Below, in pieces: positions 1 through 10,193 of a stretch of 64,000 bases of DNA. Position 1 is the stretch's first letter. The number at the start of each line of letters is the position of its first letter. This stretch comes from Chryseobacterium sp. IHB B 17019 (GTDB lineage Bacteria > Bacteroidota > Bacteroidia > Flavobacteriales > Weeksellaceae). Location: NCBI RefSeq assembly GCF_001456155.1, contig NZ_CP013293.1, positions 1,860,001-1,924,000 on the forward strand. Reading direction: 5' to 3'. A program made the position numbers and the translations under genes. The notes beneath the pieces were generated by a model. The model was not told where the DNA came from and searched no databases. It was given only the letters and a program-made list of their open reading frames with translations.

Positions 1-13
1 TTTTTTTACCAAT

Positions 14-2599
14 TTAATTTTCCGAATTATCTTCACTCTGAAACAAATCACCAATCGTGCCATCTTCATCAAAACCGCCCGTAGGCTCCGGATCTTCATA
101 CACTTCAGGTTCTTCTTCCTCGGGTTCCGGAATGGTGACGTTTATGGATTTTACTTTGAATTTCGTAAATTGATTTCCAATCGCTTTAATCCCTTTCACA
201 GCAATGAATTCGTCGATGTTCACCGTTTCAGGATCACGATCTTTACCTTTGTCTTTAGCAAAAATAATTTCGGCAGTGGCGTCATTCGCAACAATTACAT
301 TTTCAATAAAAGATTTCGGGTGTTCTGAAGGCATGAAAGTCTGGACATTCGGCGTATTTTCGAATAAGAACCTCTTAATGAAATACATATCTTTTTCTCC
401 ATCATAATAAATACAAGTCACGGGCTGTTCCGGCTTCCACTTTTCAAGCACCAGATATTCATCATCAAAACGGTTCCCAAGATCAAAAGAAACCAGTTTC
501 GCTTCACCGTTTGTATTGATTGTCAATATTTTATCATCTCCTTTAAAGCTTCCCAACAACGATCCTCTTCCATCGGCATTCAATCTTCGTACCGTATCAT
601 CGAACCAGATTCTTCTTGGAGCCAGGGTAGAAACGCCTTCTTCTTTTAAGTCAACTTTTTTCACTGAATATTTTGTGACCAAATTCCCCTTAGAATCACG
701 ACCTTTAATCGCTAATTCTGAAAAATCGACATCCATTTTGTTCTTCCTGATTCTTGGATTTGGTTTTAAAAGAACCGTCACCGTTTCCGCCTCACCGTTC
801 GGATTTGCTGAAAAATAAAGCACTTCCGAGCCTTTTTTATCAGAAGCCAGCGGATAATCCGTGTTTCTTGTAACACCCGTCACAGAAAAACGCTTCATAT
901 AATAAGGTCCCTCTTTACCTTCGCGATAAATCATGTTGTAGACCGTTCTTTTATCGTTTTTCTTCCAGATGGCAACGTGAAGAATATCTTTTCCGATGAA
1001 TGTTTTTGCCTCAACTTTTACGACCTTCATGCTTCCGTCTTTCCTGAAAGTAATGATATCGTCAATGTCTGAACAGTCAAATAAATACTGGTCTTTTCTC
1101 AAGGAAGTTCCGATAAAACCTTCTTCAAAATTGGCATAGAATTTCTCGTTGGCGACGGCAACTTTTGTCGCATCTATCGTATCAAAAATCCTTAATTCAG
1201 TTTTTCTCTGTCTGTCTTTTCCGTATTTTTTCTGGATGTTTAAATAATAATCAATCGCATACTGAACAAGATTGTCCAGATGATACTTTACCTGCTCAAT
1301 CTTTCCTTCAAGAGCGGCAATATTTTCTTTAAATTTATCTAAATCGAATCTTGAAATCCTTTTGATTCTAATTTCCGTCAGTCTTAAAATATCTTCCTCC
1401 GTTACAGCTCTCAAAAGGTGTTTGGTATGAGGCTTTAATCCTTCATCAATAGTTGTTAAAACATCTTCCCAAGTCTTCACCTCTTCAATATCGTGGTAAA
1501 TCCTGTTTTCAATAAAAATCCTTTCCAATGAAGAGAAATGCCAGCTTTCCTGAAGCTCGTGAAGTTCGATTTCCAGTTCTTTTTTAAGCAAAGAAACCGT
1601 ATGATCCGTATTCATTCTCAGAATTTCGGAAACATTCAGGAACATGGGTTTGTCACCGACAATTACACACGCGTTCGGTGAAATTGTAACCTGACAATCC
1701 GTAAAAGCATACAACGCATCGATTGTTTTATCCGGTGAAACATCGTTGTGAAGATGAATTAAAATCTCAACTTTATCAGAGGTATTATCTTCGATTTTTT
1801 TGATCTTAATTTTGCCTTTTTCATTGGCTTTAATAATAGAATCAATAAGATCGCTCGTCGTTTTCGAGTATGGAAGCTCGGTGACAATTAAAGTATGCTT
1901 GTCAAGAGGCGAAATTTTTGCTCTTGCCCTTACTTTTCCACCTCTGTGACCGTCATTATATTCGGAAACATCGAGATATCCGGCGGTTAAAAAATCCGGA
2001 AACAGCTCAAACTTTTTACCTTTAAGATACGCTACGGAGGCATTAATTAATTCATTAAAATTATGCGGAAGAATCTTTGTGGAAAGCCCTACCCCGATTC
2101 CTTCAACGCCCTGTGCCAGAAGCAGTGGGAATTTTACCGGAAGATCGATAGGCTCGTTATTTCTGCCGTCGTAAGATTTTGCCCATTCCGTTGTTTTTGG
2201 ATTAAAGACAACTTCCAGAGCGAAAGGAGTTAATCTCGCTTCAATATATCTCGCCGCCGCCGCCGAGTCCCCGGTGTAGATATTACCCCAGTTTCCCTGA
2301 GTGTCGATCAGGAGCTCTCTTTGCCCGATTCCCACCATCGCATCGGTAATGGAAGCATCACCATGAGGGTGATATTTCATGGTATTTCCTACGATATTGG
2401 CAACCTTGTTGTAACGCCCGTCTTCCAGCTCCCGCATGGAATGCATGATTCTTCTCTGAACAGGCTTAAAACCATCATAAACCGACGGAATTGCCCTGTC
2501 TAAAATAACGTAAGAGGCATAATCCAGGAACCAGTCTTTGTACAGCCCGGAAACTTTTTTCAAGCTCTCACCCTCATGCGAGTATTCTTCTGTCATCAT
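14..2599 (-). CDS. parC: DNA topoisomerase IV subunit A
   Basis: Type IIA topoisomerase breakage-reunion subunit that decatenates and relaxes DNA together with the ParE encoded upstream. The 861-residue product begins with the winged-helix/tower region containing HPHGDASI (about residues 77-84) and the catalytic tyrosine in AAARYIE (Tyr118). After about residue 500 comes a degenerate beta-pinwheel region without a recognisable GyrA box (QRRGGKG-like), which with the neighbouring short ParE favours topoisomerase IV over gyrase. The C-terminus is strongly acidic. The start overlaps the upstream gene's stop as ATGA, so the two are translationally coupled. A second Met follows directly and could also be used. 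Subunit identity is confident; the gyrase/topo IV split is an inference. Confidence 0.93.
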   Translation of the reverse strand: MMTEEYSHEGESLKKVSGLYKDWFLDYASYVILDRAIPSVYDGFKPVQRRIMHSMRELEDGRYNKVANIVGNTMKYHPHGDASITDAMVGIGQRELLIDTQGNWGNIYTGDSAAAARYIEARLTPFALEVVFNPKTTEWAKSYDGRNNEPIDLPVKFPLLLAQGVEGIGVGLSTKILPHNFNELINASVAYLKGKKFELFPDFLTAGYLDVSEYNDGHRGGKVRARAKISPLDKHTLIVTELPYSKTTSDLIDSIIKANEKGKIKIKKIEDNTSDKVEILIHLHNDVSPDKTIDALYAFTDCQVTISPNACVIVGDKPMFLNVSEILRMNTDHTVSLLKKELEIELHELQESWHFSSLERIFIENRIYHDIEEVKTWEDVLTTIDEGLKPHTKHLLRAVTEEDILRLTEIRIKRISRFDLDKFKENIAALEGKIEQVKYHLDNLVQYAIDYYLNIQKKYGKDRQRKTELRIFDTIDATKVAVANEKFYANFEEGFIGTSLRKDQYLFDCSDIDDIITFRKDGSMKVVKVEAKTFIGKDILHVAIWKKNDKRTVYNMIYREGKEGPYYMKRFSVTGVTRNTDYPLASDKKGSEVLYFSANPNGEAETVTVLLKPNPRIRKNKMDVDFSELAIKGRDSKGNLVTKYSVKKVDLKEEGVSTLAPRRIWFDDTVRRLNADGRGSLLGSFKGDDKILTINTNGEAKLVSFDLGNRFDDEYLVLEKWKPEQPVTCIYYDGEKDMYFIKRFLFENTPNVQTFMPSEHPKSFIENVIVANDATAEIIFAKDKGKDRDPETVNIDEFIAVKGIKAIGNQFTKFKVKSINVTIPEPEEEEPEVYEDPEPTGGFDEDGTIGDLFQSEDNSEN

Positions 2600-3081
2600 C
2601 TATTTATAACTCTTTTCTCGTTATTAGCTTTTATTACTTTACTTAGGGAGAATTTTAAATCGTTAATTTCTTTTCTTGTCAAATATGAAATCTCATATTT
2701 CAGCATTGTTGATCCGCTATTTTTACTTGAAATTGTGACATATAGTCTTTTCATAAAAAACAAATCAATCACTTCGTAATTCAACAGTTTATATTTTGGA
2801 AATTCATCACTCAAAGGCTTGTCCAGAAAAGGGATGATATTTCTGTTTCTGAAATGAAGTGCTTCTCCGTCACTGTCATATTCAAAAATCTGTCTTCCGT
2901 TAAGGTAAAAAATACCCATTAATATGAAAGGAACAACAATTAAAAAGATGCTTTCCCATCCTAAAATATTAAATCTGTATTCTTCCAATAGGAAGGCTCC
3001 TATTCCTGCTATTATAAATATGATCAGCAGGGTGTTTACGAAATTATAAACCGAGCTTTTGTTACGGTTGCTTAGTCTCAT
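2596..3081 (-). CDS. small membrane protein between parE and parC
   Basis: No family recognised. The 161-residue protein has two hydrophobic segments near the N-terminus (about residues 14-34 and 43-60) joined by a short loop, then a soluble domain of about 95 residues with alternating beta-type hydrophobic patches, reminiscent of a membrane-anchored PH-like domain, although I cannot prove that fold. It sits 30 bases downstream of parE and overlaps parC by four bases, so it is transcribed and probably translated with topoisomerase IV. Whether it acts with the enzyme or is only a passenger is unknown. Confidence 0.75.
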   Translation of the reverse strand: MRLSNRNKSSVYNFVNTLLIIFIIAGIGAFLLEEYRFNILGWESIFLIVVPFILMGIFYLNGRQIFEYDSDGEALHFRNRNIIPFLDKPLSDEFPKYKLLNYEVIDLFFMKRLYVTISSKNSGSTMLKYEISYLTRKEINDLKFSLSKVIKANNEKRVINR

Positions 3082-3111
3082 TTGCGTTAAGTTTTGTGTT
3101 TTATTAGTTAT

Positions 3112-5001
3112 TTAATTTTCATCTATTACTTCACTCAGTATTTCTTTTTTGTTTATATCAGGGTCTTCAACCACGAGATTTTCCAAAATAAAAACCTGTC
3201 TGTCTGGTGTATTTTTTCCCATATAAAATTCCAATAACTGCTCAATGGTTTGGTCTTTTCCAAGTACTACCGGTTCCAGACGGATATCTTTTCCGATAAA
3301 ATGCTTGAACTCATCCGGCGAAATTTCCCCCAATCCCTTGAATCGGGTGATTTCAGGATTTTTTCCTAATTCATTCAAAGCTTTAATTCTTTCTGGTTCG
3401 GAGTAGCAGTATCGTGTCTCTTTTTTATTTCTTACTCTGAACAAGGGGGTTTGAAGGATATAAAGGTGGCCATTCTTAATCAGATCAGGGAAAAACTGTA
3501 AAAAGAATGTGATCATCAGCAAACGAATATGCATTCCATCGACATCGGCATCGGTTGCGATAATGACCTGGTTATATCTAAGATCTTCTAAACTTTCTTC
3601 AATATTTAAAGCAGCCTGAAGAAGGTTAAACTCTTCATTTTCATACACTACTTTCTTCGTTAAACCATAGCAGTTCAACGGCTTACCTTTAAGGGAAAAT
3701 ACGGCCTGTGTTTCTACATCCCTAGATTTTGTGATTGATCCGGAAGCCGAATCTCCCTCGGTGATAAAAATCTGGGTTTCTCCTTTTCTTTCGTTTTTCT
3801 GGTCGTTGTAATGCTGCCTGCAGTCACGAAGCTTTTTGTTGTGAAGAGAAACTTTTTTTGCTCTTTCCCTTGCCAATTTCTGGATACCGGAAAGCTCCTT
3901 TCTTTCTCTTTCTGAAATTAATATTTTTCTTTGAATCGCTTCTGCAATCTCAGGGTTTTTGTGTAAGAAATTATCTAATTTACTTTTTAGAAAATCAATA
4001 ATAAAAGTTCTTACTGTAGGCCCGTTTGGTCCAATATCGTTTGAACCTAATTTTGTTTTGGTCTGAGATTCAAAAACAGGCTCTTCTACGTTAATGGAAA
4101 CCGCAGCAACAATAGATTTCCTGACATCAGAAGCATCAAAATTTTTATTAAAAAACTCACGGATCGTCTTTACATAAGCTTCACGGAAAGCATTGAGATG
4201 GGTTCCTCCCTGTGTTGTATTTTGTCCGTTTACGAATGAAAAATAAGTTTCCGTTTGAGATTTATCGGTATGTGTAATTGCAACTTCAATATCATCCTCC
4301 TTCAAATGAACAATCGGGTACAGTGTTTCGTTTTCCAGCTCTTCATCCAGCAAATCTTTAAGTCCATTTTCGGAAAAGAAAGTTTCGCCGTTAAAAAGAA
4401 TTTTCAATCCGGGATTCAGGTAGGCATAATTGCGGAGCATTCTTTCGATATACTCTTTTCTGAACTTAAAATGAAGGAAAATTTCAGAGTCGGGAACAAA
4501 AGAAATTTCGGTACCGTTTCTGTCTGACGTTTCCTTTTCATCAAAATTTTCGGTAATCATTCCTTTTGAAAACTCCGCCATTTTCATTTTCCCTTCACGG
4601 AAGGACCGCACACGAAAGTACTCTGAAAGGGCATTCACGGCTTTTGTACCCACCCCGTTCAGTCCGACAGATTTTTTAAAGGCTTTACTATCATACTTAC
4701 CTCCGGTATTCATTTTTGATACGGCGTCCACTACTTTTCCAAGCGGAATTCCACGGCCAAAGTCACGAATGGTCACTTTACCATCGTCAACTTTTATTTC
4801 AATTCTTTTACCAGCTTTCATCCTGAACTCATCGATAGAGTTGTCCAGGATTTCTTTAAGCAGAATATAAATACCATCATCAGCAGATGAGCCGTCTCCC
4901 AGCTTCCCGATGTACATTCCGGGACGCAGACGGATATGTTCCTGCCAATCGAGGGTTCTGATATTATCTTCGGAATAGATAGGGTTTATTTCTTGTGACA
5001 T
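3112..5001 (-). CDS. parE: DNA topoisomerase IV subunit B
   Basis: ATPase subunit of topoisomerase IV, partner of the ParC encoded downstream. The 629-residue protein shows the GHKL ATP site ([10 protein letters not shown], then DFGRGIPLG and [13 protein letters not shown]), a transducer domain, and a TOPRIM domain with EGDSASG and [10 protein letters not shown] that holds the metal-binding acidic residues. The length is typical of ParE and shorter than enterobacterial GyrB. It is the first gene of the minus-strand operon parE, membrane protein, parC; about 290 bases of AT-rich sequence separate it from the divergent LytTR gene, so its promoter lies there. Confidence 0.94.
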   Translation of the reverse strand: MSQEINPIYSEDNIRTLDWQEHIRLRPGMYIGKLGDGSSADDGIYILLKEILDNSIDEFRMKAGKRIEIKVDDGKVTIRDFGRGIPLGKVVDAVSKMNTGGKYDSKAFKKSVGLNGVGTKAVNALSEYFRVRSFREGKMKMAEFSKGMITENFDEKETSDRNGTEISFVPDSEIFLHFKFRKEYIERMLRNYAYLNPGLKILFNGETFFSENGLKDLLDEELENETLYPIVHLKEDDIEVAITHTDKSQTETYFSFVNGQNTTQGGTHLNAFREAYVKTIREFFNKNFDASDVRKSIVAAVSINVEEPVFESQTKTKLGSNDIGPNGPTVRTFIIDFLKSKLDNFLHKNPEIAEAIQRKILISERERKELSGIQKLARERAKKVSLHNKKLRDCRQHYNDQKNERKGETQIFITEGDSASGSITKSRDVETQAVFSLKGKPLNCYGLTKKVVYENEEFNLLQAALNIEESLEDLRYNQVIIATDADVDGMHIRLLMITFFLQFFPDLIKNGHLYILQTPLFRVRNKKETRYCYSEPERIKALNELGKNPEITRFKGLGEISPDEFKHFIGKDIRLEPVVLGKDQTIEQLLEFYMGKNTPDRQVFILENLVVEDPDINKKEILSEVIDEN

Positions 5002-5290
5002 ATAATTTCAACAAACATACAAAAATACGAAATTGGACAAAATTATCCGAATGTTTTGGGTTATTTTTTATCAATATATATCTATAAGTATTGTATTATT
5101 GTTAATGAAATTCTATATTTACATTATTCAACATCAAGTGAAAAACAATATTGCTGTTTCTTGAAATTTCAATTAAACAATATTCAATGAACAGATAATA
5201 AATTAATTTAAAACAATAAAAAATTAGTACGCATGATTAAACAGAATTAACAATTAAACAAAAACTAAAACTAAAAACCAAACTCACATC

Positions 5291-6010
5291 ATGAAAAAGA
5301 ACCTAAACGCCTGCATCATCAATGAGCATGATGACGGCGACTATATTTCCCTGCTCTTAAAAAACCAGTTCCCGGAATTCGAAATCTCTTTTCAGAGTGA
5401 TACTATCGAAGATGCATCCGACTACCTCAGCAAAAATATTCCCGATCTTTTGTTTGTAGATTTTCAGCTGGTGGATAAGCCTGCCCTTAAACTTCTTTTA
5501 AAGATAAAAAAAGGCACTTCACAGATTATTTTCATTACCGATTCTGAAAAATCTGCTATTCAGGCTATTAAAAAAGGAATTACAGATTATTTATTGAAAC
5601 CCATCAGCGAACTGGATTTTGTTCTTACCGTCAACAAAGCTATAGAGAATTTCAGGAAAAATAATTTTTCGCTTGCTAATAATCCTGTCCAAAATAAGAT
5701 CAATCTTCCTACTCTCCAAGGCTTTAAAAGAGTAAATGTAGATGAAATTATTCGTTGTGAAGCCTATTCCAATTATACTTTTATTTACTTATCAGATAAA
5801 ACTAAAGTAATGGTTTCCAAAACGTTATTTGATTTTGAAAAAAGCCTTTCAGGATATAATTTTTTCAGGATTCATCATAAGCACTTAATTAATCTTGAAC
5901 ATTTAAAAGAGTATATCAAAGGCAAAGGCGGCCAGGTCGTGATGGCTGACAATTCTGTTCTTGACGTGTCTATCCGGAAAAAGAATGACTTTTTACATAA
6001 AATAGTTTAA
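5291..6010 (+). CDS. LytTR-family response regulator
   Basis: Two-component transcription regulator of 239 residues. The receiver domain (about residues 5-120) has the acidic pair near the N-terminus (EHDD), the phospho-acceptor Asp57 in LLFVDFQL and the conserved Lys in DYLLKPIS. A LytTR DNA-binding domain fills about residues 140-239 (RVNVDEIIRCEAYSNYTFIYLSD start, FFRIHHKHLINL later). No histidine kinase lies beside it, so its sensor must be elsewhere. It is followed in the same direction by two T9SS-exported proteins, but a candidate promoter separates it from the first one. Confidence 0.88.
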   Translation: MKKNLNACIINEHDDGDYISLLLKNQFPEFEISFQSDTIEDASDYLSKNIPDLLFVDFQLVDKPALKLLLKIKKGTSQIIFITDSEKSAIQAIKKGITDYLLKPISELDFVLTVNKAIENFRKNNFSLANNPVQNKINLPTLQGFKRVNVDEIIRCEAYSNYTFIYLSDKTKVMVSKTLFDFEKSLSGYNFFRIHHKHLINLEHLKEYIKGKGGQVVMADNSVLDVSIRKKNDFLHKIV

Positions 6011-6099
6011 TATTTCACACATAATTGAAAAACAAACACATCTGCTCAATTTTTAAAGGCAGTTGATCACTCGTGATAGGCTGATATATAATGCTTTGA

Positions 6100-6107
6100 T
6101 ACTTTTG
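6100..6107 (+). promoter_or_regulatory. candidate -7 element for the YadA-head T9SS gene
   Basis: TACTTTTG matches the Bacteroidota -7 consensus TAnnTTTG and lies 31 bases before the ATG at 6139. No TTG is found at the usual 19-base spacing, so the assignment is tentative. Confidence 0.35.
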
Positions 6108-6138
6108 GGAAACAAATCAAACATTAAATAGTATCATT

Positions 6139-7299
6139 ATGAAAAAAAGTCTATTACATGCGAAAAACCTTATCGCAGCAGCTATGATCTTCTCTACAGG
6201 ATTAGTAAACGCACAACAATGGCTGACAACGGGAAATTCCGGGACCAGCAATTTGAATTATGTGGGAACTACGGGAGTTGCCCCATTATTTTTAAGAGTA
6301 AACGGTTCTAGTTCAAATCCAGGGCAGGCTTCACTTACCGGTTCCGGATCTTTCGTGGTAGACGGAGCCAATAACTCCAACACTATCAATTCTAAAGGAA
6401 GCTTAATCGCAGGTTTGGGCCATGTTTTGGGAACGAGTGCCGAAAGCTCTATTGTTGGTGGCTGGGAAAATAACCTTTCGGCCTCCGGAGGTGCGAATCT
6501 TGTCGTAGGCCAGCAGAATACAGTACTAAACGGAGCCGGGAAATCTGTAGCGCTGGGATGGAAAAATATTATTAGAAATGCTAATCAGTTCGCTATCGGA
6601 GTGGGGATTGATTTAGCTAATTTTTATTCAGGAGGTTTCGGGATTGATCTTGCGGCAACGGGCGACCGTTCTTTTGTCATCGGATCCGGAACAGGTGGCG
6701 TAAAACTGACCAACAATGTTCCAAGATCGATCATGTTTGGGATGTCTCCTACTTCTACCATGCTTATCGTAGACCAAGCTGTGGGAGTAAGAACAAATAC
6801 GCCGACAGCCAACTTCCATACCGTAGGAACAGTGCGTCACCAGGGACTTCCAAGCGGATCTGGACGAGCTTTGGTGGTCGACAACGACGGAAATGTAATG
6901 GTGGCAACAAGTATTATTACAAGACAGGCCAATAATGAAGCAGATCTTCAAAATCAGATTGATGAGCTTAAGAATGAAATCAAAGAGCTGAAAGAATTCT
7001 TAAAGCAGAATAAAATGAATGTTGGCCTTTCTTCAGATTCTAATGGCCCGAAATTATTTCAAAATACTCCCAATCCTGCAAGAGGAGAAACTGTCATCAA
7101 ATATTATCTGCCGAATAATTCCAGAGAAGCGGTGATAGGAATTTACAATATTTCAGGACAATTAATCAAAACAATTCCTCTGAAAGACAAAGGAAACGGA
7201 AGCATTAACCTTTCCGGGATCCAGGGTGGCTCTTATGTTTATAACCTTACCGTTGACGGAAGAAATATAGACAGCAAGAAAATGTTAATACAAGATTAA
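6139..7299 (+). CDS. exported T9SS protein with YadA-like head repeats and coiled coil
   Basis: Cell-surface or secreted protein of 386 residues. A signal peptide ending near VNAQQ is followed by Gly-rich repeats resembling YadA/hemagglutinin head motifs (SLIAGLGHVLGTS, SIVGGWENNLSASGG, SVALGWKNII, QFAIGVGIDL). Next come a tail-fibre-like phrase around GRALVVDNDGNVMVA and a coiled coil (NEADLQNQIDELKNEIKELK). The last 80 or so residues form a type A T9SS C-terminal sorting domain (FQNTPNPARGETVIKYYLP to KKMLIQD). Head plus coiled coil suggests a trimeric stalk exported by T9SS instead of as an autotransporter. Ligand unknown. A terminator follows at 7322. Confidence 0.8.
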   Translation: MKKSLLHAKNLIAAAMIFSTGLVNAQQWLTTGNSGTSNLNYVGTTGVAPLFLRVNGSSSNPGQASLTGSGSFVVDGANNSNTINSKGSLIAGLGHVLGTSAESSIVGGWENNLSASGGANLVVGQQNTVLNGAGKSVALGWKNIIRNANQFAIGVGIDLANFYSGGFGIDLAATGDRSFVIGSGTGGVKLTNNVPRSIMFGMSPTSTMLIVDQAVGVRTNTPTANFHTVGTVRHQGLPSGSGRALVVDNDGNVMVATSIITRQANNEADLQNQIDELKNEIKELKEFLKQNKMNVGLSSDSNGPKLFQNTPNPARGETVIKYYLPNNSREAVIGIYNISGQLIKTIPLKDKGNGSINLSGIQGGSYVYNLTVDGRNIDSKKMLIQD

Positions 7300-7321
7300 T
7301 TAGCTTTAAATCAAATAATTG

Positions 7322-7353
7322 AAAAGACTATCCAACGAGGATGGTCTTTTTCA
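7322..7353 (+). terminator. Rho-independent terminator
   Basis: AAAAGACTATCC and GGATGGTCTTTTT form a stem with one mismatch and the loop AACGA, followed by T-rich sequence; 22 bases after the stop of the preceding gene. Confidence 0.8.
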
Positions 7354-7581
7354 ATTTGTCTCAGTTATTACAAAACATACAGTGAATTACACTTATAATA
7401 AAAAAAATCACATTTATTAAAGAATATTCTACACTTACTAATTCACAATAGTGTGACGCTAAATACCTTCCTATATTAGAGTTTCAAATAACTACTCAGT
7501 GAGTAGTGAAAAACATCATTAACAAAACTATTAATCTTAAAGTTTTTGTTGGTTTTTGATTTATAAAATCAATATTATATT

Positions 7582-8814
7582 ATGGTAAGAATGTATTTTT
7601 TAACAATTTTCATGCTATTGGCATGCGTTCTTCATGCACAAGCACCGTGTTCAAATTTTAATGATCCTACTAATCCTCAGGGAAACTGGCAGCTAGATCC
7701 TGTGAATGACAACGTCAGCTATTCCAGCGGTAGTCCCAATACAATGGATGGATCACAGTATCTCATTTTAAATGACTTATCGGGAGGCTCTTGGTTTATC
7801 AATCCTACAGACTTTAAAAATATAGGGCAAAGGTTTATGGGGCAATGTCTATATTTTGATTTTTATCTTGAAAAAGACGGCAACTATGGCCAGCCGATAC
7901 ACCCAACCATCCATATTATATCTGGAAATCAGGTAATAACATTTGTAGCTAATGTTACTGTAACTCCAAACAGCGGATGGGTTCGGGTACGTGCTCCTAT
8001 TGCAAACGCTACAAGCTCTACTCTTCCAAGCAATGCAGACGGGACATGGACAATGGCATCCGGGACATGGGCAGATTTTAATAATGTTATGAATAATTCA
8101 ACAGCAGTAATGATATCTCCGGATATTACATCAAGCCCAAGCGAAAGAGTATATTATGATAATATCTGTATAAAATCTTGCGACGGCTGTTCTGCAGACT
8201 TTAAACTTGATACATCATTCAGTACAGTATCTAATGCTGCTACCGCTAATTTAACGATCCTTAATCCTATTCTTTTTTCTACTCCGGGTAATCCTGGAAG
8301 CACTTATACTGTAAACTGGGGTGATGGCAGCGGTACACAACCTTACATAGGATCCACTTTAACACACGATTACAGTAATGCGGGAACTTATACTATCTGT
8401 GTTACTGAAATGAAAGACAGAAGGGTAATCTGTGTAAGATGTTTCACTTTCTGTTATTCAAAATCAGGTGTTCCCTCAAAAGATATCACAAATACAGCTG
8501 TAAAATCTCCATTTCCTGAACTCGAAGCCATTGCAAAAGCCGAACAAAGCCAAGCTAGGCAAAAAGACATTGTTCTGGTCCCAAATCCAGCCAAAAGCTA
8601 TGTAGATGTACAGACTACTCTTTCAAAAAGAGAAACCGTATCTGTAAAGTTGGTTGATATTTCAGGAAAAGTAGTACTTGAAAAATCAGAAAACCTTGAC
8701 AGCGGAAGCCAGAGCATTAAGCTCAATACCGATAAGCTTGCTCAGGGAATTTATATTGTTGAAGTAAAATCAAACGGTAAAACTACTTCGCAAAAGCTTC
8801 TAATTTCAAAATAA
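7582..8814 (+). CDS. exported PKD-domain T9SS protein
   Basis: Secreted protein of 410 residues with a signal peptide ending at LHAQA. The N-terminal half (about 25-200) looks like a beta-sandwich, possibly carbohydrate-binding (GNWQLDPVNDNVSY, SERVYYDNICIK); four cysteines cluster at the boundary (CIKSCDGC). A PKD-like domain follows at about 215-290 (YTVNWGDGSGTQPY, HDYSNAGTYTICV), then a linker and a type A T9SS sorting domain (VLVPNPAKSYVDV to QKLLISK). No catalytic motif was recognised, so it is more likely an adhesin or binding protein. Codon use resembles its neighbours. A terminator follows immediately. Confidence 0.8.
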   Translation: MVRMYFLTIFMLLACVLHAQAPCSNFNDPTNPQGNWQLDPVNDNVSYSSGSPNTMDGSQYLILNDLSGGSWFINPTDFKNIGQRFMGQCLYFDFYLEKDGNYGQPIHPTIHIISGNQVITFVANVTVTPNSGWVRVRAPIANATSSTLPSNADGTWTMASGTWADFNNVMNNSTAVMISPDITSSPSERVYYDNICIKSCDGCSADFKLDTSFSTVSNAATANLTILNPILFSTPGNPGSTYTVNWGDGSGTQPYIGSTLTHDYSNAGTYTICVTEMKDRRVICVRCFTFCYSKSGVPSKDITNTAVKSPFPELEAIAKAEQSQARQKDIVLVPNPAKSYVDVQTTLSKRETVSVKLVDISGKVVLEKSENLDSGSQSIKLNTDKLAQGIYIVEVKSNGKTTSQKLLISK

Positions 8815-8839
8815 ATTAATTTTAAATTAAATAATTAAT

Positions 8840-8867
8840 GGCCATCCAAAAAGGATGGTCTTTTTTT
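8840..8867 (+). terminator. Rho-independent terminator
   Basis: GCCATCC/GGATGGT stem with A-rich loop and seven T residues, 26 bases after the stop. The stem sequence is close to that of the terminator at 7322, as if the two gene ends were related. Confidence 0.85.
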
Positions 8868-8931
8868 ATGTGTTAACTGCTTACTGATTGCAAAAAATAA
8901 ATTAAATTCGATATAATTAAAAATTCATTTA

Positions 8932-10080
8932 ATGATACAACTTCCTTTATCGAAACTTTCTAATGTAGGAACGACTATTTTTAGTCAGATGACTCAGTTG
9001 GCCAACGAAAACGAGGCCATTAATTTATCTCAGGGATTTCCTGATTTCATGCCGGATTCTGAACTGCTGGATCATGTAGATCATTTCATTAAAAAAGGTT
9101 TTAACCAATACGCTCCAATGGGCGGCATGATAGGTTTAAAGGAAGAGATTGCTAGAAAAATCGAAAACAGCCATCAGGCAATTTACCATCCTGATTCTGA
9201 AATAACGGTAACAGCAGGCGGAACCCAGGCCATTTTTACAGCCATCGCAACTTTTGTGAAAAAAGATGATGAAGTGATCATTTTTGAGCCGGCTTATGAT
9301 TGCTATGAACCTACTGTTGAGCTTTTCGGGGGAATTGTAAAGCGTTTTGAAATGAAAGCCCCGGATTATGAAATTGACTGGAGTACCGTGAAAAATCTCG
9401 TTTCTGATAAAACAAAAATGATTATTCTAAACAATCCGAATAACCCATCAGGAAAGATTTTAAAGGAAAATGATATTCAGGAATTAATTAAAATTGTAGA
9501 AGGAACCTCAATTTTGATTTTAAGTGATGAAGTCTATGAAAATATCGTGTTTGACGGGAAACAGCATCTCAGCATCTGCAAATATCCGGAACTCAAAGAA
9601 AGGAGCCTTCTGGTAGCATCGTTCGGGAAATTATTCCATGTTACGGGTTGGAAAATAGGATATTGCGCAGCACCGAAATCCTTAACCGATGAATTCAGGA
9701 AAGTACATCAGTTCAACGTGTTTTCTGTAAACACTCCTATCCAATTAGCTTTGGCAGAATACATGAAAAATCCTGATCATTACAATCATTTGAACCAATT
9801 TTTCCAGGAAAAAAGAGACTTTTTAAGAAAAGGTTTAGCCAATACTTCTTTTGAATTGCTGGATTGTGAAGGAACATATTTTCAGGCTTTGAAATATGAT
9901 AAAATTTCCGATAAAAATGATTTTGATTTTGCCTGTGAACTGACTATAAACCATAAAGTTGCCAGCGTTCCTTTTTCTTCTTTTTATAAAAATAAACTGA
10001 ATGAAAATGTGATCCGTTTATGTTTTGCAAAAAAACAGGAAACTCTGGAAAGAGCTATTGAAAATTTGTTGAAAATATAA
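8932..10080 (+). CDS. PLP-dependent methionine aminotransferase (fold type I)
   Basis: Cytoplasmic aminotransferase of 382 residues, class I/II, most like YbdL/methionine aminotransferases that move the amino group between methionine or aromatic amino acids and a 2-oxo acid. Visible hallmarks are NLSQGFPDF near the N-terminus, AGGTQAIFTA (phosphate-binding loop), NNPNNPSGK, SDEVYE, and the PLP-binding lysine in SFGKLFHVTGWKIGY. It is monocistronic between a terminator upstream and an inverted repeat downstream that separates it from a convergent SDR gene. Substrate choice is by family resemblance only. Confidence 0.87.
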   Translation: MIQLPLSKLSNVGTTIFSQMTQLANENEAINLSQGFPDFMPDSELLDHVDHFIKKGFNQYAPMGGMIGLKEEIARKIENSHQAIYHPDSEITVTAGGTQAIFTAIATFVKKDDEVIIFEPAYDCYEPTVELFGGIVKRFEMKAPDYEIDWSTVKNLVSDKTKMIILNNPNNPSGKILKENDIQELIKIVEGTSILILSDEVYENIVFDGKQHLSICKYPELKERSLLVASFGKLFHVTGWKIGYCAAPKSLTDEFRKVHQFNVFSVNTPIQLALAEYMKNPDHYNHLNQFFQEKRDFLRKGLANTSFELLDCEGTYFQALKYDKISDKNDFDFACELTINHKVASVPFSSFYKNKLNENVIRLCFAKKQETLERAIENLLKI

Positions 10081-10084
10081 ATTT

Positions 10085-10188
10085 TGCAATCCTAAATTTG
10101 TCATTCTGAACGAATGTAATGAAGTGAAGAATCCCAATACCCATAGAGATTCTTCGTTCCTCAGAATGACAAATTTAGGGTTACAATT
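10085..10188. repeat. TCATTCTGA-type inverted repeat (REP-like)
   Basis: A 19-base perfect inverted repeat (10091-10109 with 10161-10179, CCTAAATTTGTCATTCTGA and its complement) encloses a second pair GAAGAATC/GATTCTTC (10126-10133, 10148-10155). It fills the gap between two convergent genes and could serve as a bidirectional terminator. I recognise the core TCATTCTGAACGAA...GAAGAATC as a dispersed intergenic repeat in Bacteroidota; a fragment recurs at 38669-38681. Confidence 0.85.
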
Positions 10189-10193
10189 AATTT

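Noticed and set aside
5002..5290. Search for an RNA or operator between parE and the LytTR gene
   Set aside because: AT-rich with TATA-like runs but no full promoter match, hairpin or repeat that I could support.
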